Shown piece by piece: positions 1 to 5,423 of a stretch of 8,763 nt of DNA. The stretch spans positions 1 to 8,763 of the forward strand of contig JAPWVB010000050.1 in assembly GCA_028275205.1 (NCBI GenBank). The letters are read 5' to 3'. Numbering within the stretch: the stretch's first letter is position 1; the number at the start of each line of letters is the position of its first letter. Made by a program: the position numbers and the translations under genes. Under the pieces are notes generated by a model. The model did no database searches, was not told where the DNA came from, and worked only from the letters and a program-made list of their open reading frames with translations. The DNA comes from Candidatus Acetothermia bacterium (GTDB taxonomy: Bacteria; Bipolaricaulota; Bipolaricaulia; RBG-16-55-9; DRXL01).

Positions 1-550
1 CTCCCGTGTTGTCTTGGATGGCTACTTTGATGATCTCGAGGTTCTCTCTGGGTTTGATGACATCTATGGCGCGCACGCGCCCTTTCACCGTGACCCTGTC
101 GCCGTGGCGCAACTGTATGATCTTTTTGGTCTCTCGGCGATCCTCAATGCGCTTGGGGAAGTACGTCAGAAGATCCTCGATCGTGTGGATGCCAAGCTTT
201 TGGAGGAGCCTTTCGCGCTGAGGGCCCACCCCCTTGGCGAAGCGCACCGGAGCCCTCACCCCTGACCCCTCTCCCGTGGGTGAACCACGGGAGAGGGGCT
301 GGGGGCACTCTAAAGCCCGCAAGCAATCTTCCAGTTCGCGCACGACCGCGCGTCGGGCCTCCGGGGGTTTGAGGGCATATCCGCGCACGACTCTCTGCAG
401 ACGCTCCGCGAGAGATACTCCGGAGAGCTCCTGGGCGCACTTCTCGATAAAGCCCTCTAAGCCCCCAAGGACCGCAGCGTCTTGATATTGAGTTCGTTTC
501 TCAAGCTGCAAGACCTTCTGCAATCGCCGTAACACCTCGTCGAGAGCCAT
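1..550 (-). CDS. recG: ATP-dependent DNA helicase RecG, N-terminal part (cut by window edge)
   Basis: RecG unwinds branched DNA (stalled forks, Holliday junctions) during recombinational repair. Only about 183 N-terminal residues are here; the helicase motor domains lie beyond position 1. Residues 1 to about 80 are helix-rich and fit the helical N-terminal extension seen in some RecG proteins (Thermotoga type). After a Pro/Gly-rich stretch comes the diagnostic start of the wedge domain: a KGVGPQRERLLQKLGI motif, then EDLLTYFPKRIEDRR, then an OB-fold beginning with a VKGRV strand. The ATG at 550 is chosen because a promoter-like -10 box ends 7 nt upstream and the reading frame is open from there to the edge. 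There is no clear Shine-Dalgarno. Odd point: residues about 80-100 are encoded by a palindromic repeat (253-310) lying between the helical extension and the wedge domain. Family assignment is secure from the wedge motif; the domain boundary is inferred. Confidence 0.9.
   Translation of the reverse strand, partial: MALDEVLRRLQKVLQLEKRTQYQDAAVLGGLEGFIEKCAQELSGVSLAERLQRVVRGYALKPPEARRAVVRELEDCLRALECPQPLSRGSPTGEGSGVRAPVRFAKGVGPQRERLLQKLGIHTIEDLLTYFPKRIEDRRETKKIIQLRHGDRVTVKGRVRAIDVIKPRENLEIIKVAIQDNTG
253..310. repeat. Palindromic repeat embedded in frame in recG
   Basis: A perfect 14-bp inverted repeat (266-279 with 285-298) encloses a 5-nt loop and is flanked by imperfectly pairing C-rich and G-rich arms (253-265 and 299-310). 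It contains GAGGGGCTGGGGG at 293-305, which recurs exactly at 5661-5673 in the second repeat of this window. It is translated in the recG frame as a Pro/Ser/Gly-rich linker without a stop codon. This kind of C/G-rich dispersed palindrome is familiar from several bacterial genomes. That it is a mobile, non-autonomous insertion is an inference. The exact ends are uncertain by several bases. Confidence 0.8.
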
Positions 551-557
551 ACACGCT

Positions 558-587
558 ATCCTACTGAGGAGGCTTGGGCTTGGTCAA
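558..587 (-). promoter_or_regulatory. Putative sigma70-type promoter of recG
   Basis: Read on the minus strand, TTGACC (587-582), an 18-bp spacer and TAGGAT (563-558) lie directly upstream, with the ATG only 7 nt after the -10 box. Transcription would therefore begin at or next to the start codon, giving a leaderless mRNA. It overlaps the candidate promoter of the divergent sulfatase gene. Confidence 0.5.
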
Positions 588-625
588 CCCGGACTTTTTA
601 TAGTAGACTGTCACAAAGAAAGGAG
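574..625 (+). promoter_or_regulatory. Sulfatase upstream region: weak promoter candidates and Shine-Dalgarno
   Basis: Two poor sigma70-like candidates can be read: TTGGGC (574-579) with TATAGT (599-604) at 19-bp spacing, or TTGGTC (580-585) with TAGACT (604-609) at 18-bp spacing. AAAGGAG at 619-625 is a strong Shine-Dalgarno. It is 8 nt from the ATG at 634 but only 2 nt from the ATG at 628, which decides the start in favour of 634. Confidence 0.4.
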
Positions 626-633
626 CAATGGCT

Positions 634-2118
634 ATGAGAAACGTTCGGATCGCGCTCATGGTGGTCACCTCTCTGCTGGCCCTTGGGGGAATGCGCCTGG
701 GCACGGCACAGCCGGCAACGCCCAATATTATCTTTATCCTCACGGACGACCTCAATGCTGATCTGATTGAGTTTATGCCGAACTTAAAGCAACAACTCGT
801 CGCACAGGGCACGACGCTGAAGAACTTCTTCGTCAACGTCTCGCTCTGCTGCCCATCGCGAGCAAATATTCTGCGCGGGCAGTACGCGCACAACACCCAG
901 ATCTTGACGAACCTCATGCCCACGGGGGGCTTTGAGAAATTTTACGCGCTGGGCCATGAAAGCTCGACGGTAGCCACGTGGCTGCAAGCTGCAGGCTATC
1001 GGACGTGTTACTTGGGAAAGTACCTCAACGGCTATCCCGCAAGCGTCTCGCTGACCCACGTTCCGCCAGGCTGGACCGAATGGTACAGTCCCGTTGCGGG
1101 CAATCCCTACTCCAACTTCAATTACGTGATGAACGAGAACGGCAAGCTCGTCCGCTACGGCAGCCGCGCCGACGACTATCTCACTGATGTCGTGGCGCGC
1201 AAATCTATAGACTTTATCAAGCGCGCGGCAGCCCAGGGTCAGCCGTTCTTCATACACTTAGCTCTCTATGTGCCGCACTCGCCGGCGACGCCCGCGCCGC
1301 GCCATGCCCAGCTCTTCCCAGATGCCCAACTGCCCAGACCGCCGTCATTTAACGAAGCTGACGTCAGCGACAAACCCAGCTTCATTCGCAACCGACCCCT
1401 CCTGACAGAGCGCCAGATCGCGCAGATGCAGGACCTCTATCGCAAGAGATTGCAGTCGCTGCAAGCCGTAGATGAGATGCTCGCCAGCCTCATCGCGACG
1501 CTGCAAGCCACCGGACAGCTTGAGCACACGTATATCTTCTTTACATCCGACAATGGCTTCCACATGGGAGAACATCGCCTCAACTCGGGCAAGCAGACCG
1601 CTTACGAAGAAGATATCCGAGTCTTGCTGATCGTGCGCGGGCCGGGGGTGCCTGCGGGGCGGGTGTTGGAGCATCTGACGGGGAATATAGATCTTGCGCC
1701 GACATTCGCCGAGCTGGGCAGGGCAGCGATCCCCGATTTTGTGGACGGGCGCTCGCTTGTGCCACTGTTGAGCAGCACGCCGCCCCCACTAGACTCATGG
1801 CGCCAGGGCTTTCTCATCGAGCACTGGACCCAACAGCGCCAGGAGAGCTTCAAGACCGAGGGCGTGTGGGAGCCGCCCGACCCTATGGAGCGCGAGCACA
1901 CGCAGCAACAGTTGGCGATCCCGCAATTTGCTGCCGTTCGCACGAAAGACTATCTCTATGTTGAGTATGTGACGGGCGAGCGCGAGCTGTACGATCTCAA
2001 CGCTGATCCGTATCAGCTTGAGAGCATGCACAGCACCGCCGATCCGGCGCTGTTGCAAGAGTTGTCCCAGCGTTTGGCAAGGCTGAAGAGCTGCGCAGGG
2101 AAGAGCTGTTGGGAGTAA
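634..2118 (+). CDS. Secreted sulfatase (arylsulfatase / N-acetylglucosamine-6-sulfatase-like)
   Basis: This 494-residue enzyme of the type I sulfatase / alkaline phosphatase superfamily hydrolyses sulfate esters, probably outside the cytoplasm. The N-terminus (MRNVRIALM, then a hydrophobic stretch and a GTAQ cleavage-like site near residue 25) is a signal peptide. The core begins with NIIFILTDD, giving metal ligands D38 and D39. C72-C-P-S-R76 is the CxPSR signature in which C72 is converted to formylglycine. FTSDNGFHMGEH supplies D306 and N307, and K320 follows in SGKQTAYEED. The pattern is closest to the arylsulfatase / glucosamine-6-sulfatase branch; the natural substrate cannot be told. 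Two cysteines near the C-terminus (SCAGKSC) could form a disulfide, in keeping with export. No formylglycine-generating enzyme lies in the window. The start at 634 follows from Shine-Dalgarno spacing; an in-frame ATG at 628 would add two residues. cysS follows after 44 bp with its own promoter. Confidence 0.9.
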   Translation: MRNVRIALMVVTSLLALGGMRLGTAQPATPNIIFILTDDLNADLIEFMPNLKQQLVAQGTTLKNFFVNVSLCCPSRANILRGQYAHNTQILTNLMPTGGFEKFYALGHESSTVATWLQAAGYRTCYLGKYLNGYPASVSLTHVPPGWTEWYSPVAGNPYSNFNYVMNENGKLVRYGSRADDYLTDVVARKSIDFIKRAAAQGQPFFIHLALYVPHSPATPAPRHAQLFPDAQLPRPPSFNEADVSDKPSFIRNRPLLTERQIAQMQDLYRKRLQSLQAVDEMLASLIATLQATGQLEHTYIFFTSDNGFHMGEHRLNSGKQTAYEEDIRVLLIVRGPGVPAGRVLEHLTGNIDLAPTFAELGRAAIPDFVDGRSLVPLLSSTPPPLDSWRQGFLIEHWTQQRQESFKTEGVWEPPDPMEREHTQQQLAIPQFAAVRTKDYLYVEYVTGERELYDLNADPYQLESMHSTADPALLQELSQRLARLKSCAGKSCWE

Positions 2119-2124
2119 TCTCAG

Positions 2125-2153
2125 TTGCGCAATGCTCTCTCTTGGAGTAAATT
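2125..2153 (+). promoter_or_regulatory. Putative promoter of cysS
   Basis: TTGCGC (2125-2130), a 17-bp spacer and TAAATT (2148-2153) lie in the short gap after the sulfatase gene, with the cysS ATG 9 nt after the -10 box. A second -10-like TATACT (2157-2162) directly abuts the ATG. The only Shine-Dalgarno-like GGAG (2144-2147) is 15 nt from the ATG, too far to be convincing, so a leaderless or near-leaderless transcript is likely. Confidence 0.45.
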
Positions 2154-2162
2154 CTCTATACT

Positions 2163-3566
2163 ATGGCGACCCTGAAGCTCTTCAACACGCTTGGTCGGCG
2201 CAAGGAAGAGTTCGTGCCCATCAGAGATATGGAAGTTGGGCTCTACACCTGCGGGCCGACGGTCTACGACTACGCCCACATCGGGAATCTCAGAACATAT
2301 ATCTTTGAGGACGTCCTCAGAAGGGTGCTCGAATACAACGGCTACAAAGTCAAGCACGTCATGAACATCACTGACGTGGGGCACCTCACAAGCGACGCCG
2401 ACGAGGGCGAAGATAAGATAGAGCTTGGGGCACGCCGCGCCGGCAAGAGCGCCTGGGAGATCGCGGAGTTCTATACCCAAGCGTTCTTCAAAGACACCGA
2501 GCGCCTCAACATCTTGAGGCCCCATATCGTCCCCCGGGCGACCGAGCACATTGCCGATCAGATCGCGCTGATCAAGAAGCTCGAGGAGAAGGGCTACACA
2601 TACAGAACGTCTGATGGGATCTACTTTGACGTCTCGAAGTTTCCCCGCTACGGGGAGCTTGCCGGGCAAAGCCTCGAGGAGAAGAAGGCCGGGGCGCGGG
2701 TCGAAGTCAACCCCGAGAAGCGCAACCCCGCGGATTTTGCGCTCTGGAAGTTCTCCCCGAAAGACAAGAAGCGCCAGATGGAGTGGGACAGCCCCTGGGG
2801 CGTGGGCTTCCCCGGCTGGCACATCGAGTGCAGCGCCATGAGCACCAAATACTTGGGCCAACCCTTCGACATCCACTGCGGCGGCGTCGATCACATCTAT
2901 ACGCATCACCCCAACGAGATCGCCCAGAGCGAAGCGGCCGAGGGCGTCAAGATGGCCAACTTTTGGATCCACGGGGAGTTCATGACCGTCGAGGGACGGC
3001 GCATGGGCAAGTCCGAAGGGAACGCGTATCTGCTAGAAGATCTGATCAAGCGCGGGTACGATCCCCTGGCGTTTCGCTATCTCTGCCTCAATACGCACTA
3101 TCGCTCGCCGCTCAATTTCACCTGGCAAGCCCTGGAAGGGGCACAGACAGCGCTCGAAAGGCTGCGCGAGCACGTGCGCAACGCCCGCGAGCTCGGGGGC
3201 GACCCCGCCCAGGGGAAGATCCCTCCCGCGGTGCACCAAGCATTTCTCGAAGCGATCAATGACGATCTGAACATCCCGCAAGCGCTCGGAGTGACGTGGG
3301 AGTTTGTGCGTTCGCATCAGAACCCATCTGATAAGCTCGCGGTGCTCTTCGACTTCGACCGCGTCTTTGGGCTGAAGCTGAGCGAAGTGCGCCCTGAGGA
3401 GCCCGTGGAGGTTCCCGCGGAGGTGCGCGAGCTGGTGGCGCAGCGTGAGGCCGCGCGCAAAGCCAAGAACTTCCAAGAAGCCGACGCCCTGCGAGCGAAG
3501 ATCGCTGCGATGGGCTACGAAGTGATTGACACTCCCCAGGGACCAAAGATCAAGAAGCGCTCATAG
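2163..3566 (+). CDS. cysS: Cysteinyl-tRNA synthetase
   Basis: This class I aminoacyl-tRNA synthetase charges tRNA-Cys with cysteine in the cytoplasm. Its 467 residues are the usual bacterial length. The Rossmann domain carries the HIGH motif as HIGN at 39-42, and C30 is in TCGPTVYDYAHIGN. The four zinc ligands that select cysteine are present: C30, C223 (in HIECSAM), H248 and E252 (in THHPNE). The KMSKS loop reads RMGKS at 280-284, followed by EGN, a conservative variant of the common KMSKSLGN. A helical DALR-type region and a C-terminal segment with repeated basic and acidic residues (near REAARKAKNFQEADALR) bind the tRNA anticodon side. The gene has no partner in a cysteine pathway here. 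Its stop codon overlaps by 6 bp the 3' end of the convergent Nudix-methyltransferase gene, and no terminator hairpin separates them. Confidence 0.97.
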   Translation: MATLKLFNTLGRRKEEFVPIRDMEVGLYTCGPTVYDYAHIGNLRTYIFEDVLRRVLEYNGYKVKHVMNITDVGHLTSDADEGEDKIELGARRAGKSAWEIAEFYTQAFFKDTERLNILRPHIVPRATEHIADQIALIKKLEEKGYTYRTSDGIYFDVSKFPRYGELAGQSLEEKKAGARVEVNPEKRNPADFALWKFSPKDKKRQMEWDSPWGVGFPGWHIECSAMSTKYLGQPFDIHCGGVDHIYTHHPNEIAQSEAAEGVKMANFWIHGEFMTVEGRRMGKSEGNAYLLEDLIKRGYDPLAFRYLCLNTHYRSPLNFTWQALEGAQTALERLREHVRNARELGGDPAQGKIPPAVHQAFLEAINDDLNIPQALGVTWEFVRSHQNPSDKLAVLFDFDRVFGLKLSEVRPEEPVEVPAEVRELVAQREAARKAKNFQEADALRAKIAAMGYEVIDTPQGPKIKKRS

Positions 3567-4790
3567 AGCTTGTGCCACGAGCAAAAATTTTCTCGGCCAG
3601 CTTGTGCCCTCAAGGAGCGCAATTCCGTGCTCGGCTAGATCTTCAGCGATCTCTTCAAAAGTCAGCCATTCGCGCAGCGTCAGCTGGGCTTTGCTCAAGA
3701 GGGCTTCTAGCTTCTCGCGATCGAAGGGGCAATGCGTCTCGCGCATCTCGAGGTCTTCTATAGCTGTTCCCAATGCCCAGATCTTCGTGACGAAATCTTG
3801 CAGATCGCGCCGGGAGAGCCAGAGCGTGCCGTCGGAGCACTCTTCGAACGTTATCTCTCTAAGCTGATACCGCTGCACGAAATAATCAAACTGGGCGCGC
3901 GCTCTTTGAGGGAGGTGCACGCGCACTCTCTCTGGGCCAGGATCGAGATGATCGAGCGCGATGAGCCGCCCCCCATGCTTGAGCACTCGTCTGATCTCAG
4001 AGAGCGTTTTCTCTAAATCCCCGGGCTGCCCAAAGAGCGCGATCTCGTGAAGGACTTGTGCCGCGAGCACAACATCGAAGCTCTGATCAGCGAATGGGAG
4101 TTTCTCAGCGCGAGCGAGGTGTAATTCAGCGTGAGGGCAGTTTGCTTGGGCCTGCTGAAGGCGTTCAGGCGACTCGTCAATGCCCGCGAGCCGTGGGATG
4201 CCGTGCTGAGCTGCCGCTCGAAGATATTCCCCTGAGCCGCAGCCGATGTCCAACAGCGACTGAGCTTGACCGAGGCGTTCCACAACTAAGTGAATGCGTT
4301 GGGCGCGGCGCGCGTCTGTGCGCTCGCGCTGCGCTAAGGTCTTTGCTGCTTCTGATGAGTACAAGGGCATCTGCACTTGCGCGATGAGCTGCTGTTGTTC
4401 ATCGGGCAGGTCATAGCGAGCAAGATCGTGCACGTCGGCCCACTCGGCAGCTTCGATGTCTGAGTCGGCGCGCAGCTCGCCCGACTTGTAGCGTGCGAGC
4501 AATACTATTAAGACATAGTGATACTGCACGCGGCCGTCAGGGTCTTTAAAAATTCGGTCTAAGACATCGAGGGTGCGTTCGATCTCGATCTCGATGTGGC
4601 ACTCTTCGCGGATCTCTCTTCTTGCAGCGTCGCGCACGGTCTCGCCGAGCTCGACGACTCCGCCGGGGAGGCTCCAGCGGCCCTTGCGCGGCTCGTGCCC
4701 ACGACGCACCAGCAGAACCTTTCCATCGTTGAAGACCAAGACGCTCACGCCCACCATCGGGTGCGCGGGATAAGCTCTGTCAGAACCCAT
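3561..4790 (-). CDS. Nudix hydrolase - SAM-dependent methyltransferase fusion protein
   Basis: One 409-residue open frame joins two domains. Residues about 10-140 are a Nudix hydrolase, which cleaves nucleoside diphosphates linked to another group. The Nudix box runs from G44 to I66, with GVVELGE, then RE at 58-59 and EE at 62-63 for metal binding. H65 replaces the glycine usual near the end of the box. Residues about 165-320 are a class I Rossmann methyltransferase: LLDIGCGSG at about 179-187 is the SAM-binding motif I, a GIDES acidic loop follows, then LPFADQSFDVVLAAQVLHEI, as in UbiE / methyltransferase 11 types. The last 90 residues are a helical tail of unknown role, ending in FLLVAQAL. 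The catalytic residues of both domains look intact. The joint substrate is unknown. A TATAAT box ends 9 nt before the ATG. The domain calls are firm; any metabolic role would be speculation. Confidence 0.88.
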   Translation of the reverse strand: MGSDRAYPAHPMVGVSVLVFNDGKVLLVRRGHEPRKGRWSLPGGVVELGETVRDAARREIREECHIEIEIERTLDVLDRIFKDPDGRVQYHYVLIVLLARYKSGELRADSDIEAAEWADVHDLARYDLPDEQQQLIAQVQMPLYSSEAAKTLAQRERTDARRAQRIHLVVERLGQAQSLLDIGCGSGEYLRAAAQHGIPRLAGIDESPERLQQAQANCPHAELHLARAEKLPFADQSFDVVLAAQVLHEIALFGQPGDLEKTLSEIRRVLKHGGRLIALDHLDPGPERVRVHLPQRARAQFDYFVQRYQLREITFEECSDGTLWLSRRDLQDFVTKIWALGTAIEDLEMRETHCPFDREKLEALLSKAQLTLREWLTFEEIAEDLAEHGIALLEGTSWPRKFLLVAQAL

Positions 4791-4799
4791 ACAAACGCT

Positions 4800-4805
4800 A
4801 TTATA
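4800..4805 (-). promoter_or_regulatory. -10 box of the Nudix-methyltransferase gene
   Basis: A perfect TATAAT reads on the minus strand from 4805 to 4800, with the ATG (4790) 9 nt downstream and no Shine-Dalgarno between, so the transcript is probably nearly leaderless. The -35 position (TGGGAT at 17-bp spacing) matches poorly. It overlaps the plus-strand TATAAT at 4802-4807. Confidence 0.5.
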
Positions 4806-4807
4806 AT
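4802..4807 (+). promoter_or_regulatory. Candidate -10 box of the sigma factor operon
   Basis: A perfect TATAAT on the plus strand shares four bases with the divergent -10 box, together forming the palindrome ATTATAAT (4800-4807). No good -35 is seen at 17 bp. A start about 7 nt downstream would give a leader of roughly 45 nt ending in the GAGGGG Shine-Dalgarno (4846-4851) of the sigma gene. Confidence 0.4.
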
Positions 4808-4859
4808 CAAGTTACTCTCCCCATCCCAGGGGCGGGAAGTTTTCAGAGGGGTCGCGCGT

Positions 4860-5423
4860 ATGGATATAAGAGCCATGACGGAGCTGCTGCAGCGGGTCTC
4901 TCAAGGCGATCGTGCCGCATGGGCACAATTCTACGAGACGTTCAAGCGCGAGGTGATCGCCGTGTGCGTGGCGATCTTACACAATGAGCACGAGGCCCTC
5001 GACGCTGCTGAAGAGACTTTTCTCAAGGTCTTTTCGCACTGTGCCAAGCTGAACCCCAACGGCAATGCGCGCAGTTGGCTGCTCAAGATCGCGGCCAACG
5101 TCTGCAAGGATAGGCTGCGGCGCGAGCGCAGCAGACTCGCCTGGCTGCGCCGATGGAAGGGCGCTCAGGTCTTTCGGCGCAATCCCGTGGAGGCCCAAGT
5201 CCAACAAGACTTTCAGTGTGAGGCCGTCCAAAGGGCTCTGAATCAGCTCGACGAGAAGTACCGTCGCGCATTAGTCTTGCGATTTTACGCGGGCTTGGAC
5301 TACGCCCAGATCGCGCAGGTTCTCAGCGATCTTGAGGGCGAGCCCATCACCGAGACGACGGTGGGGACGCGCATCAATCGCGCGAAAGCACAGATGAGAG
5401 CCATGCTTGAGGAGATGCTATGA
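4860..5423 (+). CDS. ECF-family RNA polymerase sigma factor
   Basis: This 187-residue sigma factor has only regions 2 and 4, as extracytoplasmic-function sigma factors do, and would direct RNA polymerase to a small regulon. Region 2 spans about 15-92: the core-binding DAAEETFLKVFSH at about 48-60, then NARSWLLKIAANVCKDRLRRE for -10 recognition. Region 4 spans about 118-187, with LDEKYRRALVLRFYAGLDYAQIAQVL leading into the helix-turn-helix and TTVGTRINRAKAQMRAML closing it. The turn is longer than usual because of extra residues around LEGEP (about 158-162). The ATG at 4860 is preferred because GAGGGG (4846-4851) sits 8 nt upstream. A longer in-frame ORF from 4596 would run through the coding region of the opposite Nudix gene and adds nothing sigma-like; an ATG at 4875 is less well placed. 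The stop overlaps the next gene in ATGA, the usual arrangement of sigma and anti-sigma pairs. Confidence 0.93.
   Translation: MDIRAMTELLQRVSQGDRAAWAQFYETFKREVIAVCVAILHNEHEALDAAEETFLKVFSHCAKLNPNGNARSWLLKIAANVCKDRLRRERSRLAWLRRWKGAQVFRRNPVEAQVQQDFQCEAVQRALNQLDEKYRRALVLRFYAGLDYAQIAQVLSDLEGEPITETTVGTRINRAKAQMRAMLEEML

Noticed and set aside
266..298. recG hairpin as a transcription terminator
   Set aside because: It is inside the recG coding region with no T-tract on either side, and a related element occurs inside another gene, so a dispersed repeat explains it better.
2121..2972. Long minus-strand open frame (283 codons) opposite cysS
   Set aside because: Lies wholly antisense to a well-conserved gene. 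Its Val/Leu/Asp-rich translation looks like a shadow of the high-GC coding strand and shows no family motif.
3000..3020. Damaged KMSKS motif in CysRS (RMGKS)
   Set aside because: The essential second lysine and the serine are kept, and such variation is tolerated in the family. The enzyme is otherwise complete, so no loss of function is claimed.
4835..4856. ECF-type autoregulated promoter (GGAAGT ... GTCGCG) upstream of the sigma gene
   Set aside because: The two boxes are only about 10 bp apart, whereas ECF promoters need about 16-17 bp, and the -10 part would sit on the ribosome binding region.
4596..4859. N-terminal extension of the sigma factor to an ATG at 4596
   Set aside because: It would overlap the coding start of the divergent Nudix gene and cross both promoters. 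The added residues are unlike sigma factors, while the ATG at 4860 has a Shine-Dalgarno.
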